Assembly (NCBI GenBank): GCA_033002965.1
Contig: JAURVB010014462.1
Coordinates: forward strand, 62,001 to 126,000
Length of the DNA: 64,000 bases
DNA from: Piper betle
Taxonomy: Eukaryota > Streptophyta > Magnoliopsida > Piperales > Piperaceae
Direction of reading: 5' to 3'
This document shows positions 50,011 to 62,645 of this stretch, piece by piece. The translations under genes were made by a program, and so were the position numbers. The notes under the pieces were generated by a model. It searched no databases. It was given only the letters and a program-made list of their open reading frames with translations, and was not told where the DNA came from. The stretch's first letter is position 1. Every line of letters starts with the position of its first letter.

Positions 50011-53000
50011 ATGGCGGCGGCGCCGGCGACGACGACGGCGGCGAACGTGATGCTGGCCATACACGAGAAGAAGACGTCCTCAACCATCGACCTGTACCGC
50101 CCGCTCCGCAGCTTCGTCGCCCTCCACTACGGCGAGCGCGAGGCGCAGTCCCTGGAGGACGACCTCGAATCCCTGCGCGACCTCCGCTCGGCCGCCGAGA
50201 AGCCCCCTCCGCTGACCCCCGACGCCCGCCGCGACCTCCTCCAGTCCTACTTCCGCGCCCTCGCCGCCGCCGCCGCCCGCTTCCCCATCTCCCCCGACCG
50301 CGACCACATCAACTCGCTGGCCTTCGCCTGGTGCGACGCCTTCAAGCCCAACAAGAAGGCGTCGCTGCAGACCATCCACTTCGAGAAGGCGGCCGTGCTC
50401 TTCAACCTCGGCGCCGTCTACAGCCAGATCGCTCTCTCCGCCGACCGCGCCGCCTCCCCCGCCGGCCTCAAGCTCGCCTGCAACTCGTTCCAGCTCGCCG
50501 CCGGGGCCTTCGCGCTGCTGCGGGACCAGGAGGCGCCGAAGGTGGCGGCCGCCGGCGGGGCGACGGTGGATATCTCTCCCGAGTGCGCCGGGATGTTGGA
50601 GAGGCTCATGCTCGCGCAGGCACAGGAGTGCTTCTTCGAGAAGGTGATCGCCGACGGGAAGCCCCCTGCTCTCTGCGCCAAGGTTGCCAGACAGGTATAT
50701 ATGCTGTGTTTTGGTATTGGATAATTGAGCTAGGGTTTGTGCTGTGCATAAATTTGAGGGATTTCTTTCGTGATTGTTTGGTGTTTTGGGTGTTCCGATT
50801 TTGTTCACAGACAATTTTGATTTGTCTAGTGATTATGTAGTGTTTTTTTTGAACCATTGTATAGGTGTCGCTTAAATTTGTTGTTATGCACAATATCTGG
50901 TCATGATCATACACTAAATGTTTTTGATGGGTGTTGGGAACATTGGTTCTAGCCTCCACTTAGTTTTGGTGTTGACTAGTTGAACTAGGATTTATGTAGT
51001 ATGGAAATTTTAGGGATTGCTTAACATTTTGTGAGGATTTGATTTTTCTTGTTTTGGATGTTCTGAAGTTGTTCACAGTGTCAATTTGTCTATTTTGATC
51101 ACATGGTTATTTTTTGTTTTTATAAACTAGCGTATTGATGTAGGCTAAACATGTTGTTGTATGAAATATTAGACCAAGAACGTCTGCCGAATTTCTTTTA
51201 ATAGGAGTGGAGATCATGGGTTATAGTCTTCATTTTGTTCTACTTCTATGGTAAATTGGACTCATTTTCTGCTAATGGAGTTCCATATTAGAGAGAAAGT
51301 AAGTAATTCAGTTTTTTAAACACCACAGAAAGGGATTTGGTTTTAAGAATATAACCTTACGGTTCTAGTTCCCCAACCAGACAAAATAAGTGGACTTTTA
51401 CTTCAGTTTCCATTGTGTTCAGTTTGTGGTGTTTGGACCAGTTCATGCCTTTGAGGTTGAGGGGTCGAATATGGGTTGCATTTTCTGTAATTAATGTGTT
51501 CAATAACTAACCTATCCATTGTAATGTGACACTAGCAGAGAGGAGCGTTCAATTTAAATGTTAATTGGATTTAAATTCCCTTTTTTGTATGGCATGTTTT
51601 AGTGAATTTTGGTTTCTTGTTCTAGGTGGGACTTTTCTATGAAGAAGCACATGCTGCCTTAAGCATCGCACCCTTGAATCAGCATTTTGACCGGACATGG
51701 ATTTCCCATGTAAACCTGAAGTCAGCACAGTTTTATGCTGAAGCCTTGTACCAATATAGTCTAGACTTGCACGACAAGGAAGAGATTGCTGAGGAAATTG
51801 CAAGGCTAAAGAGTGGTATCAGCACTTTGACTGATGTGAAAAAATCAGCCAAAGGAGTGACGTTACAACTTTTGGATGCTGTTGCAAGATTAGAGGCTAA
51901 ATTGAACAACAACCTAGAGAGGGCCCAGAAAGAGAACGATAGAGTATACCTAATGCGGGTCCCTTCTGCCAGTTCCTTGTCTCCTATTCCTGCAGCTTCT
52001 TTGGTTAAGCCATTCCCTATGACTGAAATATTAGACGCAACCAAAGAAAAGCTGTTTACATCAATAGTCCCCGATAGCAGCACAAAGTCTCTTTCAAGAT
52101 ATACAGAGATGGTAGATGGCATTATACGTACCCAAGCTGAGAAACTTCAACAGGGAAGTGAGATAACCAGAGTTAGGCTCAAGGAAATGGACCTACCTGA
52201 TTCAATTCTTGCTCTTGAAGGAAATTTTAGTTTGCCAATGGATCTTAAGGAAGATGTGGAGGCTGTTCAAATTGTTGGTGGGCCTGCAGGTCTTGATGCT
52301 GAATTACAACAGCTCAAGGATTTAAGAAGGGTGAACCAAGAACTCTTAGTCCAGACAGAAGAACAACTTCAGATTGAAGCTAGAGAGGATGCCCAATTTC
52401 GCAGCCAATTTGGGACAAGGTGGACAAGGCCACAATCCAGCACTCTCACAAAGAACTTGCAAGATAGGTTGAATAGATTTGCTGGGAACCTGAAGCAAGC
52501 AGCTGAGAGCGATGCAAGGATTGAACGTGCAGTAAAAGAGCATTCTCCACTTATGAGTATCCTTGATAGCCGGCCTGTATGTTGTAACTATTCTCTCATT
52601 GCTCCAAAGTCTTGTTTCCTTACAGGATTAGCTTTCAATCGGACAAGCAGTCCATGGCTTTTTCTTTCTGCAATAATAGATGGTTACTAGTTTGGTTCTA
52701 AGCAGTCTTTTTATAAATGTAATGTATTTCAGATAGAATCTGCACTTCCATCGCTCGCTCGACCAATCATGTCTTTGGATAGTAATGAAGATGCTATTGT
52801 GGGAGCCTTGAAACAGAGTTTGGTAAAATTCATGAACTAGAGTCTTCATATTATGCATTTTATTCTATGTCTTTTGCTTTTGAAAATAATTGTCTTAATC
52901 AAATTGGAGACATTGATTTTGTAAGTTCTTCATTTCACCAGTTAAAAGCAAATTGGATTAGAATCTGTGACTCTATGTCCATATTCTTTATTTTGGATTG

Positions 53001-55334
53001 TATCTTTGTCTAATCTTTTGGCAAATGCTTTTAGGGCATAAAGAGTCTTTCTGTGGAATTAATTTATTACATTATAATTTTTAAAATATATTTATGTAGT
53101 TTTTGGTAATCTGCAAAAATCTAAATTGCACCCACTTTTATTTATGTCTTGAAGTGGGTCATTAATTGTGGAAGTTAACAATATTGTCTGTAATGACACA
53201 TCACCTGTGATTTTATGGAGTGAACATCTTACATTGTTTTCCCTGCAGAGACAATTGGAGGCCTCTAGGTGCACAGCGTGCGGGGTTGGAAGATATGCTC
53301 AAAGAAATGAAAAGAAAGGTTTGATAGAGTATTATACTGGCATAGAGATTTAGAGTCACTTGTTTTTTGTTGTGAGATGCTGTATAAATATTCATTTTAA
53401 AACATCACTTGCGGAAGCCATCTGATTAGGATATGACATTGTAGTTTCATCTTTTCTCATCATAGTGCCATGTGGGGTTTAGCACCTAGAGAAATCCCTA
53501 AACTCTTTTTTTATCTTCATTCTGAAAATGAAATTTGTGTCATTTAGTAGTCATGCTGCAACGGTTGAATTTGTCACTGCTTGACCAAGTGGTCTATGGG
53601 TTTATATGGGGAAACAGCCTCTAGCAAAATGCAGGGTAAGGCTGTAGATGATATGCCCTCCATGGTCTGATCCTTCCCTTCGCATGCAGGGGAGCTTTAT
53701 GCACTGTTTGCCCTTCACATTTGTATCATTAAGCGACTAGATCAGCTAATGCACTCTTCTTGGTTGCTTGCATTCTCCACATGCCTTTGATTGGGGCTAA
53801 TTTTTATTAGTGGGCAAAGGCTTTTCTATACATCGTTGAGGTATTTGTTGGGAATTTATCTGATATGAAGTAGCTTGTTGAATAGGATGATATACTTCCA
53901 AAGTTGATGGCAACAACAGGGTCACAGGAAGATCTTTTTAGAAGGGAGATGGCAAAGTATACTCCCGTCTGTGAAGAAATTGCAAAGAACATTGAAGCTC
54001 AGGAGCAACTTTTGCTGCAAATTCAAGTTTGTAACTTTAAAGTTGTTTAGAAGATAAAAAATGATAATATGTCCTCGTAATTTAATTTTATTCTTTATCA
54101 GAGCATAGAAATTTCTCTGAGATATGTTTAACTTATGTGCTATTGTTCCCTTCAGGATCAGAACAACCATTTTGCATCTGTTTTCAACTTGGAAGATTAC
54201 AGAGGTATTGATTGATATGTGTTTAGCATCTATTCCTTGTGGAGTTGACAGATGGCATGATGGCTTGTATTTACCCATTTTATATGAACAGTTTTTGACT
54301 AATAGAGAAGTTTTCTCATCCGTTAAGTGATCATAAAATAGTAAATGTTTTCCATGTTCTTGAGACTTGAAATGCAAACTATCTTGGCACCCTCCTTAGT
54401 GACAAAAAGAGCACATTCAAGGAATCAGTCTTAGAGGCATGCAATTTAATAATCTTTGCATATTAGTTTTTCTTCGAGGGCATGGAATATTTTTGCATGA
54501 TAATGAGTATCGAAGTCTAACCAATGTTGGCATTTTCAGCTGCCAGAGAAAAGAGCTATAAACAAATTGCTGCTGCAATAGCAAAATTTAGAGAGATAAA
54601 AGACAATATCAATGAAGGGCTCAAGTTTTATGTTACATTGCAGGTTTCTTTTCAAATGATTTTTTTTTTCAGAAAAAATGAAAAGGCAAGAATTGGTTTC
54701 TGATTCATGAATTGTGGCTTCTTCCTGGCAGGACGCAATTACAACTGTGAAGCAACAGTGCAGTGACTTTGTAATGACTCGAAATATCCAGTGCCGAGAG
54801 ATGATGGAGGATGTTCAGAGACAAATAGCAGGCCTCAACTTTAACGATGGGAAAACTAGTTCTTACAACAACTACCCTTCAGCTGGGCACCCGCGATCTG
54901 GACCTCCAGAATCCCAAGGTCAGCCGACTCACCCTGTCTCTCGGACACAAACACCACCACCATATTATCAAAACCCAGAACAACCAGCAGGTGGTTTTCC
55001 TCAGCCTCAATCTGCATATTCATCTCACCCGCAACCACCTCCTTATCATGCAACTCCCCCTGCCTCAAGCCCCTACCAGCAGCCTCCCTACCGGCAGCCC
55101 CTGCAGCCTCCCTACCAGCAGCCCCAGCAGCCTCCCTACCAGCTGCCTCAGCAGCCTCCCTACCAGCAGCCTCCGCAATCAGCTGGTCATGAATACGGCC
55201 AGCCGCCCTATCCTGGCTGGCGTGGTCCGTACTATAATGCTCCCCCACAACAACCAGGATCCCATCCAGCGCCACCTTATACAATCCCTTCAACGTATCA
55301 TGCGCATCAAGGTGGATATTACCGGCCTCAGTAG
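50011..55334 (+). CDS. ALIX: ALIX/BRO1-domain ESCRT-associated protein
   Basis: Plant ALIX binds ESCRT-III (SNF7) at late endosomes and helps sort membrane proteins to the vacuole. Exons: 50011-50694, 51626-52576, 52733-52822, 53249-53318, 53886-54026, 54156-54204, 54540-54643, 54732-55334. Order: BRO1 domain (about residues 10-390; HEKKTSSTIDLYRPLRSF, FEKAAVLFNLGAVYSQ, QAQECFFEKVI, SAQFYAEALYQYSLDLHDKE), coiled-coil V domain (about 400-700; ALPSLARPIMSLDSNEDAIV, FNLEDYR, EGLKFYVTLQDAI, DFVMTRNIQCREMMEDVQRQ), then a Pro/Gln/Tyr-rich tail with PPYQQP repeats. Exon 4 is 70 bases where phase requires 69: one extra base near 53264 shifts the frame, although an AG at 53276 would give an in-frame 14-codon exon lacking nine residues. 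About 896 residues. First exon GC-rich, the rest AT-rich. Confidence 0.94.
55010..55200 (+). repeat. Pro-Pro-Tyr/Gln coding repeat in the ALIX tail
   Basis: The codon pattern CCTCCCTACCAGCAGCC is repeated five to six times with 24-27 base spacing, encoding PPYQQP/PPYRQP/PPYQLP units. It lies within the last ALIX exon and is likely to vary in copy number. Confidence 0.85.
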
Positions 55335-56630
55335 CCTTGGCTGCTATAAACTTTGAGCTTTAGATTGTGAAAATTATACGTCTTTCTATTTGGTACCATT
55401 ATTTCGGCTGTGTATGCAACTTGATGCTTGTACTTATCTACTGTCATTTGCTTAACGATTGTCTGTAATTTGATTAATTATATTCCGTTTTATATACTTG
55501 TAATTAATAATGCTATGAATGATATAAAGTGGTGAAAATGATATTTGTATTTGCTTGCTCTTTATCAAGTGGTAATGGGCATTTTCAAGTTCATGCTACG
55601 TTTTACATATGGGTACTACAGATGGCATTGAAATTGGAGACCAGTTGTACGCAATTAAATGGTAGGGAGAATTAGAAAGATGCATGGAGGAAAAAGCCAC
55701 TGATCTTCCTTTCAAAGAACTATATTTCTTGTCTCTCTTGTCGTTCGTTTTCCACGGTAAAGGTTCCGCCATCGTTGCTTTGTAGAGATTCCACACAGGT
55801 AGGCCCTTCGTCCAGACTTCAAAGTCTTCCTATCTGGCTTCGCCTTTAGTCTTTCACACACTACCCACACACCAAAAAAAAAAATCAAAGAAGAAAGAAT
55901 GGTTTTCTCAGGATTACATATTTCGTTATGTGGTCTACAAGCGTTACCACCTTCACTAAAATGTTCATAATTGTTTCAAAATTATTATATTATATATACC
56001 CTTTCTACTTTAAACCCGTTGATAGAAATTCAAAGTGGCGTATTTGGAGGCTCTTTCACGGTCTTCGAGTTGAGAGAAGTGACTGTGTAGTAATTATATT
56101 TCTCAAATCAGCCATCCTCTCATGATGCTTAACCAATCATTCAGATAGGTATCATCTATATCTAAACATACAACATGAAAGCTTATTAGTTATTACTTTG
56201 TTTCCGCGTGCCTTCTGTGCCATCGACTCAAGTATCAGAGCAACCAAATTAGTGATGCGAAAATCTGACCCAATCCCAGCTGCGGTCATGTTATGAATCT
56301 TATGATACAATATAATCTGTTTGTATTTCGTAAGTTGACAAAAATAATTTTGGGTTTTCACATGGCTTCGCCAAGACTGGCCTTATTGTCGTGGAAACAG
56401 CAAACACGCAAATAGCTTTTAGATCTTCTTCTTAGAAGTTCCATGCAGGACCGGGTCTTGCCAATAATAAAACTGATGGGAAGAAGAAGACTACTGATCA
56501 ATGCAACTCAAATTATAAGACTTAGCACACTGCTTTCTTCTTCCCTAATTTTATTAGCTATAAACTTGTATGCTGCTGTAGCTGGTACCCCCATCAAAAT
56601 CAGAAACTGATCTTGCATCTGCCAAACAAT
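55335..56630. other. Spacer between ALIX-like and protease genes
   Basis: The ALIX 3' region shows AATAAT-type signals near 55506. After that no gene is seen. 56400-56630 probably contains the protease promoter. Confidence 0.45.
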
Positions 56631-58121
56631 ATGCTGGCTTTCCTCTCGTCAATCTGCCTCCTCTTCCTTCTCTTGCCCCTTCCTTCATCAGCACACCGGC
56701 CCATCATCAATGGCAGTAGGAAGCACTTCGATCATAATCCATGCAAACCGCCAACCGGTTGTCAAACTATACCAGCTGGTAATCAATAACATCTACTTCT
56801 ATTTCTCTCGTGATGGATGCCTATATACATACTAATTTCCATGTCTTCTAGTTTTCAAGCTTCGAGACTGCAGGAATATGGAGATATAAAGCCCGTTACC
56901 AAATTTCCATTTAATTGTGAAAATTAACAATTAATCATCCTTTTAATCATTGTATGGATTAATTTGTTGCCTAGAACCAAACCCGAAGAGGCTCACGGTG
57001 TACCACAGCAAGGGGCACAAGCCGTCGGCCATCGACACCGTCGAGGTCACCGACGGCAGCAGCGGGGAAGAAGTCCATCTCGGAACCAGCCAGTTGTACA
57101 CCGATAACTACGTGGTGAATATCGGCCTAGGCACGCCTCCGAGGGAGATGACGGTTGTCATGGACACGGGGAGTTCCATCACCTGGGTGCAATGCGTCCC
57201 TTGCCCCCCAACAAATGCCACCACCAAAGGGACGTCTTGTTCGACCCCGCCATGTCTTCCACCTACCAAACCTTCGACTGCAGCTCCTCTCAATGCATGC
57301 TGCTATTTCCCCCATTTGCTCCGACGACGACGGCTCCTGCTCTTACGAAACAGAGTACATGGACAATTCATACTCGTCCGGCCAGTTCGTCTCCGACCGC
57401 CTCACCCTCAATACCGGCGACACGATCGAGAACTTCTTGTTCGGGTGCGGGCACGACCAGAACAGCTCCCTTTTCGGCCAAACATCTGGCCTGCTCGGTC
57501 TCGGCCCGCCCACAAACGCCCTTTCCTTGCTCGGCCAGGACGCGGACACCTCCCTCGGAACGAGCTTCGCCTACTGCCTTCCACAGGGAGCTCCGCCGGA
57601 TACTTGAGTTCGACGCCGGCGCCGCCGACGAGGGCTCCTCCTTCGCCACTCTGACATCGATAGACGGCGGCTACTTTGTCGACCTATTGGCAGTGGAAGT
57701 CAATGGGGTGGAGAGGGGAATATCGACGACGATGATGGTTGACACCGGGACGGTGCTGTCCCGGCTGCCGGCGGAGCTGTACGAGGAGATCAAGACGTTG
57801 GTGGAGGAGGCGGCGGGGGAGGCGTTGGTGCCGGGGCTCCCACAGGGCTACTTCAGCGACTGCTACGAGACTGTGGCGGCGAACGGGAAGAAGGAGGTGC
57901 CTCCCATCAACGTGACGCTCAAGCTCGACGGTGGAGCTCAGCTTGTGCTGGACGACGCGTCGCTGTTCCACCAGGACGCATCGTCGAATTCGAGGTGCTT
58001 GACCTTCGTCAGTGATGCCGATTACGATGGTTCGGTGCTTGGGAACATGCACCAGACAGCATACCGCTGGTCTTTCGACATTCTCAATCGCATGGTTGCT
58101 ATTACTCCAAATGCTTGCTAA
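56631..58121 (+). CDS. A1 (nepenthesin-like) aspartic protease with several frame breaks
   Basis: Plant A1 proteases are usually secreted, vacuolar or plastid endopeptidases. Exon 1 (56631-56778) encodes a signal peptide (LSSICLLFLLLPLPSSA) and start of the propeptide. Exon 2 begins at 56975 after an AG acceptor in matching phase. Motifs: YVVNIGLGTPP, first catalytic VMDTGSSITWVQC, CHHQRDVLFDPAMSSTYQ, ENFLFGCGHDQNSSLFGQTS, GLLGLG, FAYCLP, second catalytic MMVDTGTVLSRLP, and the C-terminal GNMHQTAYRWSFDILN. Four one-base deficits lie at 57204-57209 (C6), 57309-57313 (C5), 57586-57588 (G3) and 57603-57606. Each sits at a short run and each is compatible with one missing base. Both Asp residues are intact. 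Either a pseudogene or a badly called GC-rich exon. Two exons is a common layout for At5g10770-like members. Confidence 0.85.
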
Positions 58122-59558
58122 TCAGATAATTAGCTGCTGCTCATGTTTTTCCTCTATCCTTGCAATTATAAATTTTAAAAACTCAATTACTTCCATTTAA
58201 ATCTCGGGGTTATTTATATTATTATTTTACAAGTAATTCAATGAAATATTATCTGAAATCAGCTACTTGTAATCGATAAATCTGTGGTTTACATTACTTT
58301 AAATTAGCCAAAATAAAAAAATAAATAAAACATTTTAATTAATTTTATTATTTATTTTGGAGAATCGTTCATAAAATTTGTGTAACCTATGAATCATATA
58401 TATATATAGAGTTTGAGGCTTCATTCTACATCACAGCTTTATCCAAAGCTTGGTTATGTTATTTGAAGCACAACAAAGAAAAATGCCCGTCCTGAGGCAA
58501 TAATAAAATTTGTAACCTATGATCTCTTATTAGGGTTATGGAGTAATCGCCTAATAGGCAATAATAAAATAAATAAACTTTGTACGAAGACAACTTAATA
58601 CAACGATATAACTCGTTTACATGAGGATGAACTCAATATAACTTTTATCCCAGCTTGGTTTTTCGAACTAAAGCTGCTTAGAACCGAGAAATTAAAGCAA
58701 TATTGATTCTCATTATTTCAAGAATATGCAATAAAGAGTTTTTGGAGTGGATTTAATTTTCTGAGTGAAAGAAATAAGTAGCTATCAGCATTTGGATGAT
58801 TCGATTAATCTTCTATCAAAAAGATTATTTGATTAATGATTCATTAATATTCCCACCTAAAATTAAGGTTGTGAACAAACTTGTCAAATAGATCAAGCGG
58901 CTGAGACTCGAGCTCTATTTGATCAGTATGAAAAAAAATTTGTGAAATTTATAGTTGATAAAGTATTGATCGTTTACGAAAATCTTATCCATTTTTAGAG
59001 TATTTTATGAACTATGCTAGAAAGACATCCGCCCCATGATAAGAATGTTGTTATAGCTACAAATCTCATCTAATTATTATTAATCTACTTATTAAAATAA
59101 CTTTGTGGCTCTTAGCATAATTTTATGTCATCTATTCAAATGTAGAAGCAATCAATTAATTGCAAAAAATTCATTTGGCACAGTAGTTAAAATAGCAACT
59201 CATCATTTTATTTCCTAAGTACAATGGAATCAGTTCATCACACTCCAAACATAATGGAGATACAGCTTTCGATTCTAAACAGTAGTCAAACCTGGTTCAG
59301 AGGTGGAACTTGGACTAGCCGACTGTTTGCTGTGGCCGACTGCAGCTCAGATATCCCATTTACGACCTCCCAAAAATAAAGAAGCAGATCATGACCATCT
59401 CCTGAAGATTGTAAACGCTCACTAATAAATACAGTGAGGAATACATCACACTATAGAAGTGCTCAAAATTCCATTTTAATCTCAAGCTCGGTATGGTTCA
59501 TGCAGCTTTTTATCCATTGATCCTTGCGACTTTAGGTGCCCTAGAAAGTAAGTGCTCC
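58122..59558. other. AT-rich spacer, no gene
   Basis: 3' flanks of the convergent protease (plus) and NOL6-like (minus) genes. No ORF of note. Confidence 0.45.
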
Positions 59559-62500
59559 TCACGAAGCCTTTACCCAATCAGCCAACATATTCTTAAGCAA
59601 TTCTATGCAATCTTGCCCATCTTCTGTTTCATTCCGGCCGCACTTCTGGGAAAACATTCTTAACCTTGTTAGATTTTTATGATCTAACGAACGAAGAGTC
59701 GGGACAAAGGAACTTGGGTTACCTTTAAAGCAGATCTATCCCATGTGAGACCAATAGCATCACCTCCAAGAGAATCGTACCACAAACTAAATCTTCCACT
59801 GTACTCTTTCTGAAGAAAAATGAAAAGCAAGTTAGCATTGGCTTCATTTAAATGCTTCTCTAGCATGAAATTAACTTCAAAAATAACGTGCAATCATAAA
59901 GAGCATTCCTACCTTTATATCCTCTATGAAACACTTGCTAGGATCAAAGTTCACTAGTAGCTTGCTCTTCATTGTCGTATTTCAAAAATTCATTAGTAAG
60001 TATGTGGGGACAAAAATTCTTGCTAGCTTTTCCTTCAACACACTTTCCTGATAGCAAGGTGGAAATAGTAACCAAACGGATGCAATAAACAAATCTTAAT
60101 GTCACTAGAACACAAAATAACCACGTCACTCACATGCGCACGCAAAGGTGTACTCCCCCAACATCCAGCTTAATGGAACCAGACAGATAATCATACATTA
60201 CCATCCATCAATCAATATTAAACAACAGTAAACACATTTATAATTTTTTCACCATCCATGCATGCTGAAAGAGACGGTAAAATAAATTGCACCCCTTGTC
60301 ATCCACATGCGCACAAAGGTGCACTCCTCCCAACATCAATTTAATAGAATCAGATACATGATAATACTTTACCATCTATTAGACACATTACGTATTAAAA
60401 CAGTACCACTATCCAGTTTTAAAACACACCTTAAAAATCCAATAATCCTTGAACACGGGACATAGAATGGATATGGTTTTATGAAGAGATGAGCAACCAA
60501 TAACTCAATTGCCTCTTGACATAAGTGAGAAGAAAATAAATGTGAAGTAACCGATCGTTTAGCCGGCCTTCATAAAAAAATGTATGGCTTTAGTCCACAT
60601 ATAACATCTATGAGTAACGAATGAAGGAAATCATAAAAGTAAAATCACCTTGTAACTGGTCCACATAAAGGGTAACGACCTTGCAAGCCATTAATCATAC
60701 TAGTATGTTGACTGCAGAAAAATAATTGTCTTTGCACGAAATTTTCTTATTTTTGTGCTTCCATCTATGACATAAAAAAACCGAAATAAGCACATATGAC
60801 ATAAAAATGCAATCACTTAAATGCAACTTGAAAGTTGACCTTGATTTTTGATCAAGCTGAAGCCTCGCTCATGCAGGATCATTAGATGAAATGAATATCC
60901 AGACATCAAAACATTAACCTCGTTCTCAGAAGCCACACATTTCATACTCCACTTCTTCTCAAGACTGACATTGCACAAAACAAGAAGTTTCTTAGATTGA
61001 CCAAAAGAATGACATTATTGATTTAAGAGGAACATTTAGCCCTCCCCTCACCTATCTCCAATTTTTAAAAGAAAAGCACTTTTCATCTTTCTATCGCATC
61101 ATCATTTTATGGCCAATTTCAGACCCTCTAGCTGAAAACACAATTAGCAGTCAGCAGCTTACGGCATAAATGAAAATCATGAAACACAACTCAAATGAGT
61201 TTCAGAAAAGCATAATTTCGTACCTGAATCAACACATTCGTTGATTGGATACAAACTGAGGTTGCTTCAGCAGATACTTCTCCGCTATCATTTTCATATG
61301 CCAAAGAATGGGGTTTGGGAGGAAAAACAGCAGTTTGCCTGAGCGCTGAAAACAAACTTGATCATTGCAACTACCACTTATAATTGAAACTTATATGCAT
61401 AATATACAATCAAAAGATATATGTGCACAAATGAATATTTTATTTAAACGTCCTAACATTATCACTTTTTCTAAGTCTTGATTAAAAAAAGCTAGTTTTT
61501 TGTTCAATTAGAATGATTGGCAAAAGAAAAATATGCATCTACATATTAATTACAACTCCATTAAACAAATTAGTATGTTATTTATTCATAAAGCATGATA
61601 ATTACAACTCTATTAACACATTAGTATGTTATTCATTCATAATACACACTGACATCTATAAGTTGCAATTATTACGCTGTAGTTTGACAAAAAGCAAATT
61701 TTTCCCAGGTATATAAAACTAACTCAGACGATCCCTCAGAATTTCAATAGTTATACTACCATATGTATAGATAGCACAGACATTCTTATGTGCCGAGAAA
61801 AGAGCATGGCACCACCATTCAACGTCCCATACCTATTACTACTCACATTTCAACTCATGCATACCAGTGTCAGGTCAGAAAAATACCGGCATCCAAAGGC
61901 TGGACATTAGACACTTGTAGAGGAATTCCCCAAGCTGCCGCAACCGTCTTGACAGTTCCTCAAAAGCCTTGAGTAAATTACCAGAAACTGATGATGGGTC
62001 TAATGTAGAAAAGAAAAATAATTCAACACATATAATAAAATCTGCATAAACCAATTTTAGTTATGTAAGGAAATAAAATACCTGTCATATCATGATGAAG
62101 ACAAAAGTCAAGTTGATTCACAAAGTGGACAATGTGCTTATCAGTTAATAAGAGATGGTGTGCAGGAACATATTCAGAAATCTGTCTTATAATGAGATGC
62201 CTTTGCCCTTGACTACATGCCCAGACTGATATTCCAAAGAAAAAAAATTAGGGAATAGGAAAAATTGATATGAGCAGCCAAGTAAACAATAAAACAAACC
62301 TGTGCTTTCAGCAATAGTTCCATCTTTATATCTCCTTAGTTCAGCTTTCTCCCCCAAAACTTTCGATATCTACTAACCTATAAGTAGCAAATTAATACAA
62401 ACATTACAATAAAAAGGTCAGACAATTAATGACAGCAATATGCCCAATCCTTGGCCTTGTTCTCAGCATGTGGACCAACATCAATTATTCTAAAACATTT

Positions 62501-62587
62501 TTCAGGAGAGGTAGCTAGGATACCGACAAGAAGTGGCTGCTGGCCAAAGTCTTGAATGTAAAACCCACGATCCGAGTCAGGGTTTTA
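59559..62587 (-). pseudogene. NOL6: Degraded NOL6/Nrap (nucleolar protein 6) copy, 5' half absent
   Basis: NOL6 is a nucleolar SSU-processome protein for pre-18S rRNA processing. Minus-strand exons: about 62584-62450 (LATSPEKCFRIIDVGPHAEN), 62369-62300 (GEKAELRRYKDGTIAEST), 62225-62082 (HFVNQLDFCL), 61999-61887 (LLKAFEELSRRLRQL), 61345-61224 (RQTAVFPPKPHSLAYEN), 61131-61052, 60964-60840 (MSGYSFHLMILHERGFSL), 60711-60649 (MINGLQGRYP), 60567-60430 (EAIELLVAHLFIKPYPF), 60047-59913 (LLVNFDPSKCFIEDI), 59809-59723 (LWYDSLGGDAIGLTW), 59645-59559. Damage: one base missing at 61928-61931, one extra in exon 60047-59913, several shifts and a stop in exon 61131-61052, and a block of about 120 residues expected between 60430 and 60047 that is absent. 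The donor after the first exon is not GT, and an in-frame stop lies at 62587 near an LTR-like block. The N-terminal half is not in the window. Confidence 0.82.
60128..60405. repeat. Diverged ~165-bp duplication replacing missing NOL6 exons
   Basis: The text from CACATGCGCACGCAAAGGTG (60134) through CCATCCATCAATCAATATTA recurs from CACATGCGCACAAAGGTGCA (60305) with small indels. It occupies the interval where NOL6 exons are expected. Confidence 0.7.
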
Positions 62588-62645
62588 TAATCAAAACCAA
62601 TCAGTTCAACCACTATTTTCAGTCAAGTCAGTTTCAAAACAAGCG

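Noticed and set aside
50080..50814. 244-codon minus-strand ORF
   Set aside because: Antisense shadow of ALIX exon 1.
60128..60405. Duplicated segment considered as LTRs of a small element
   Set aside because: No TG..CA ends, primer site or target duplication could be found.
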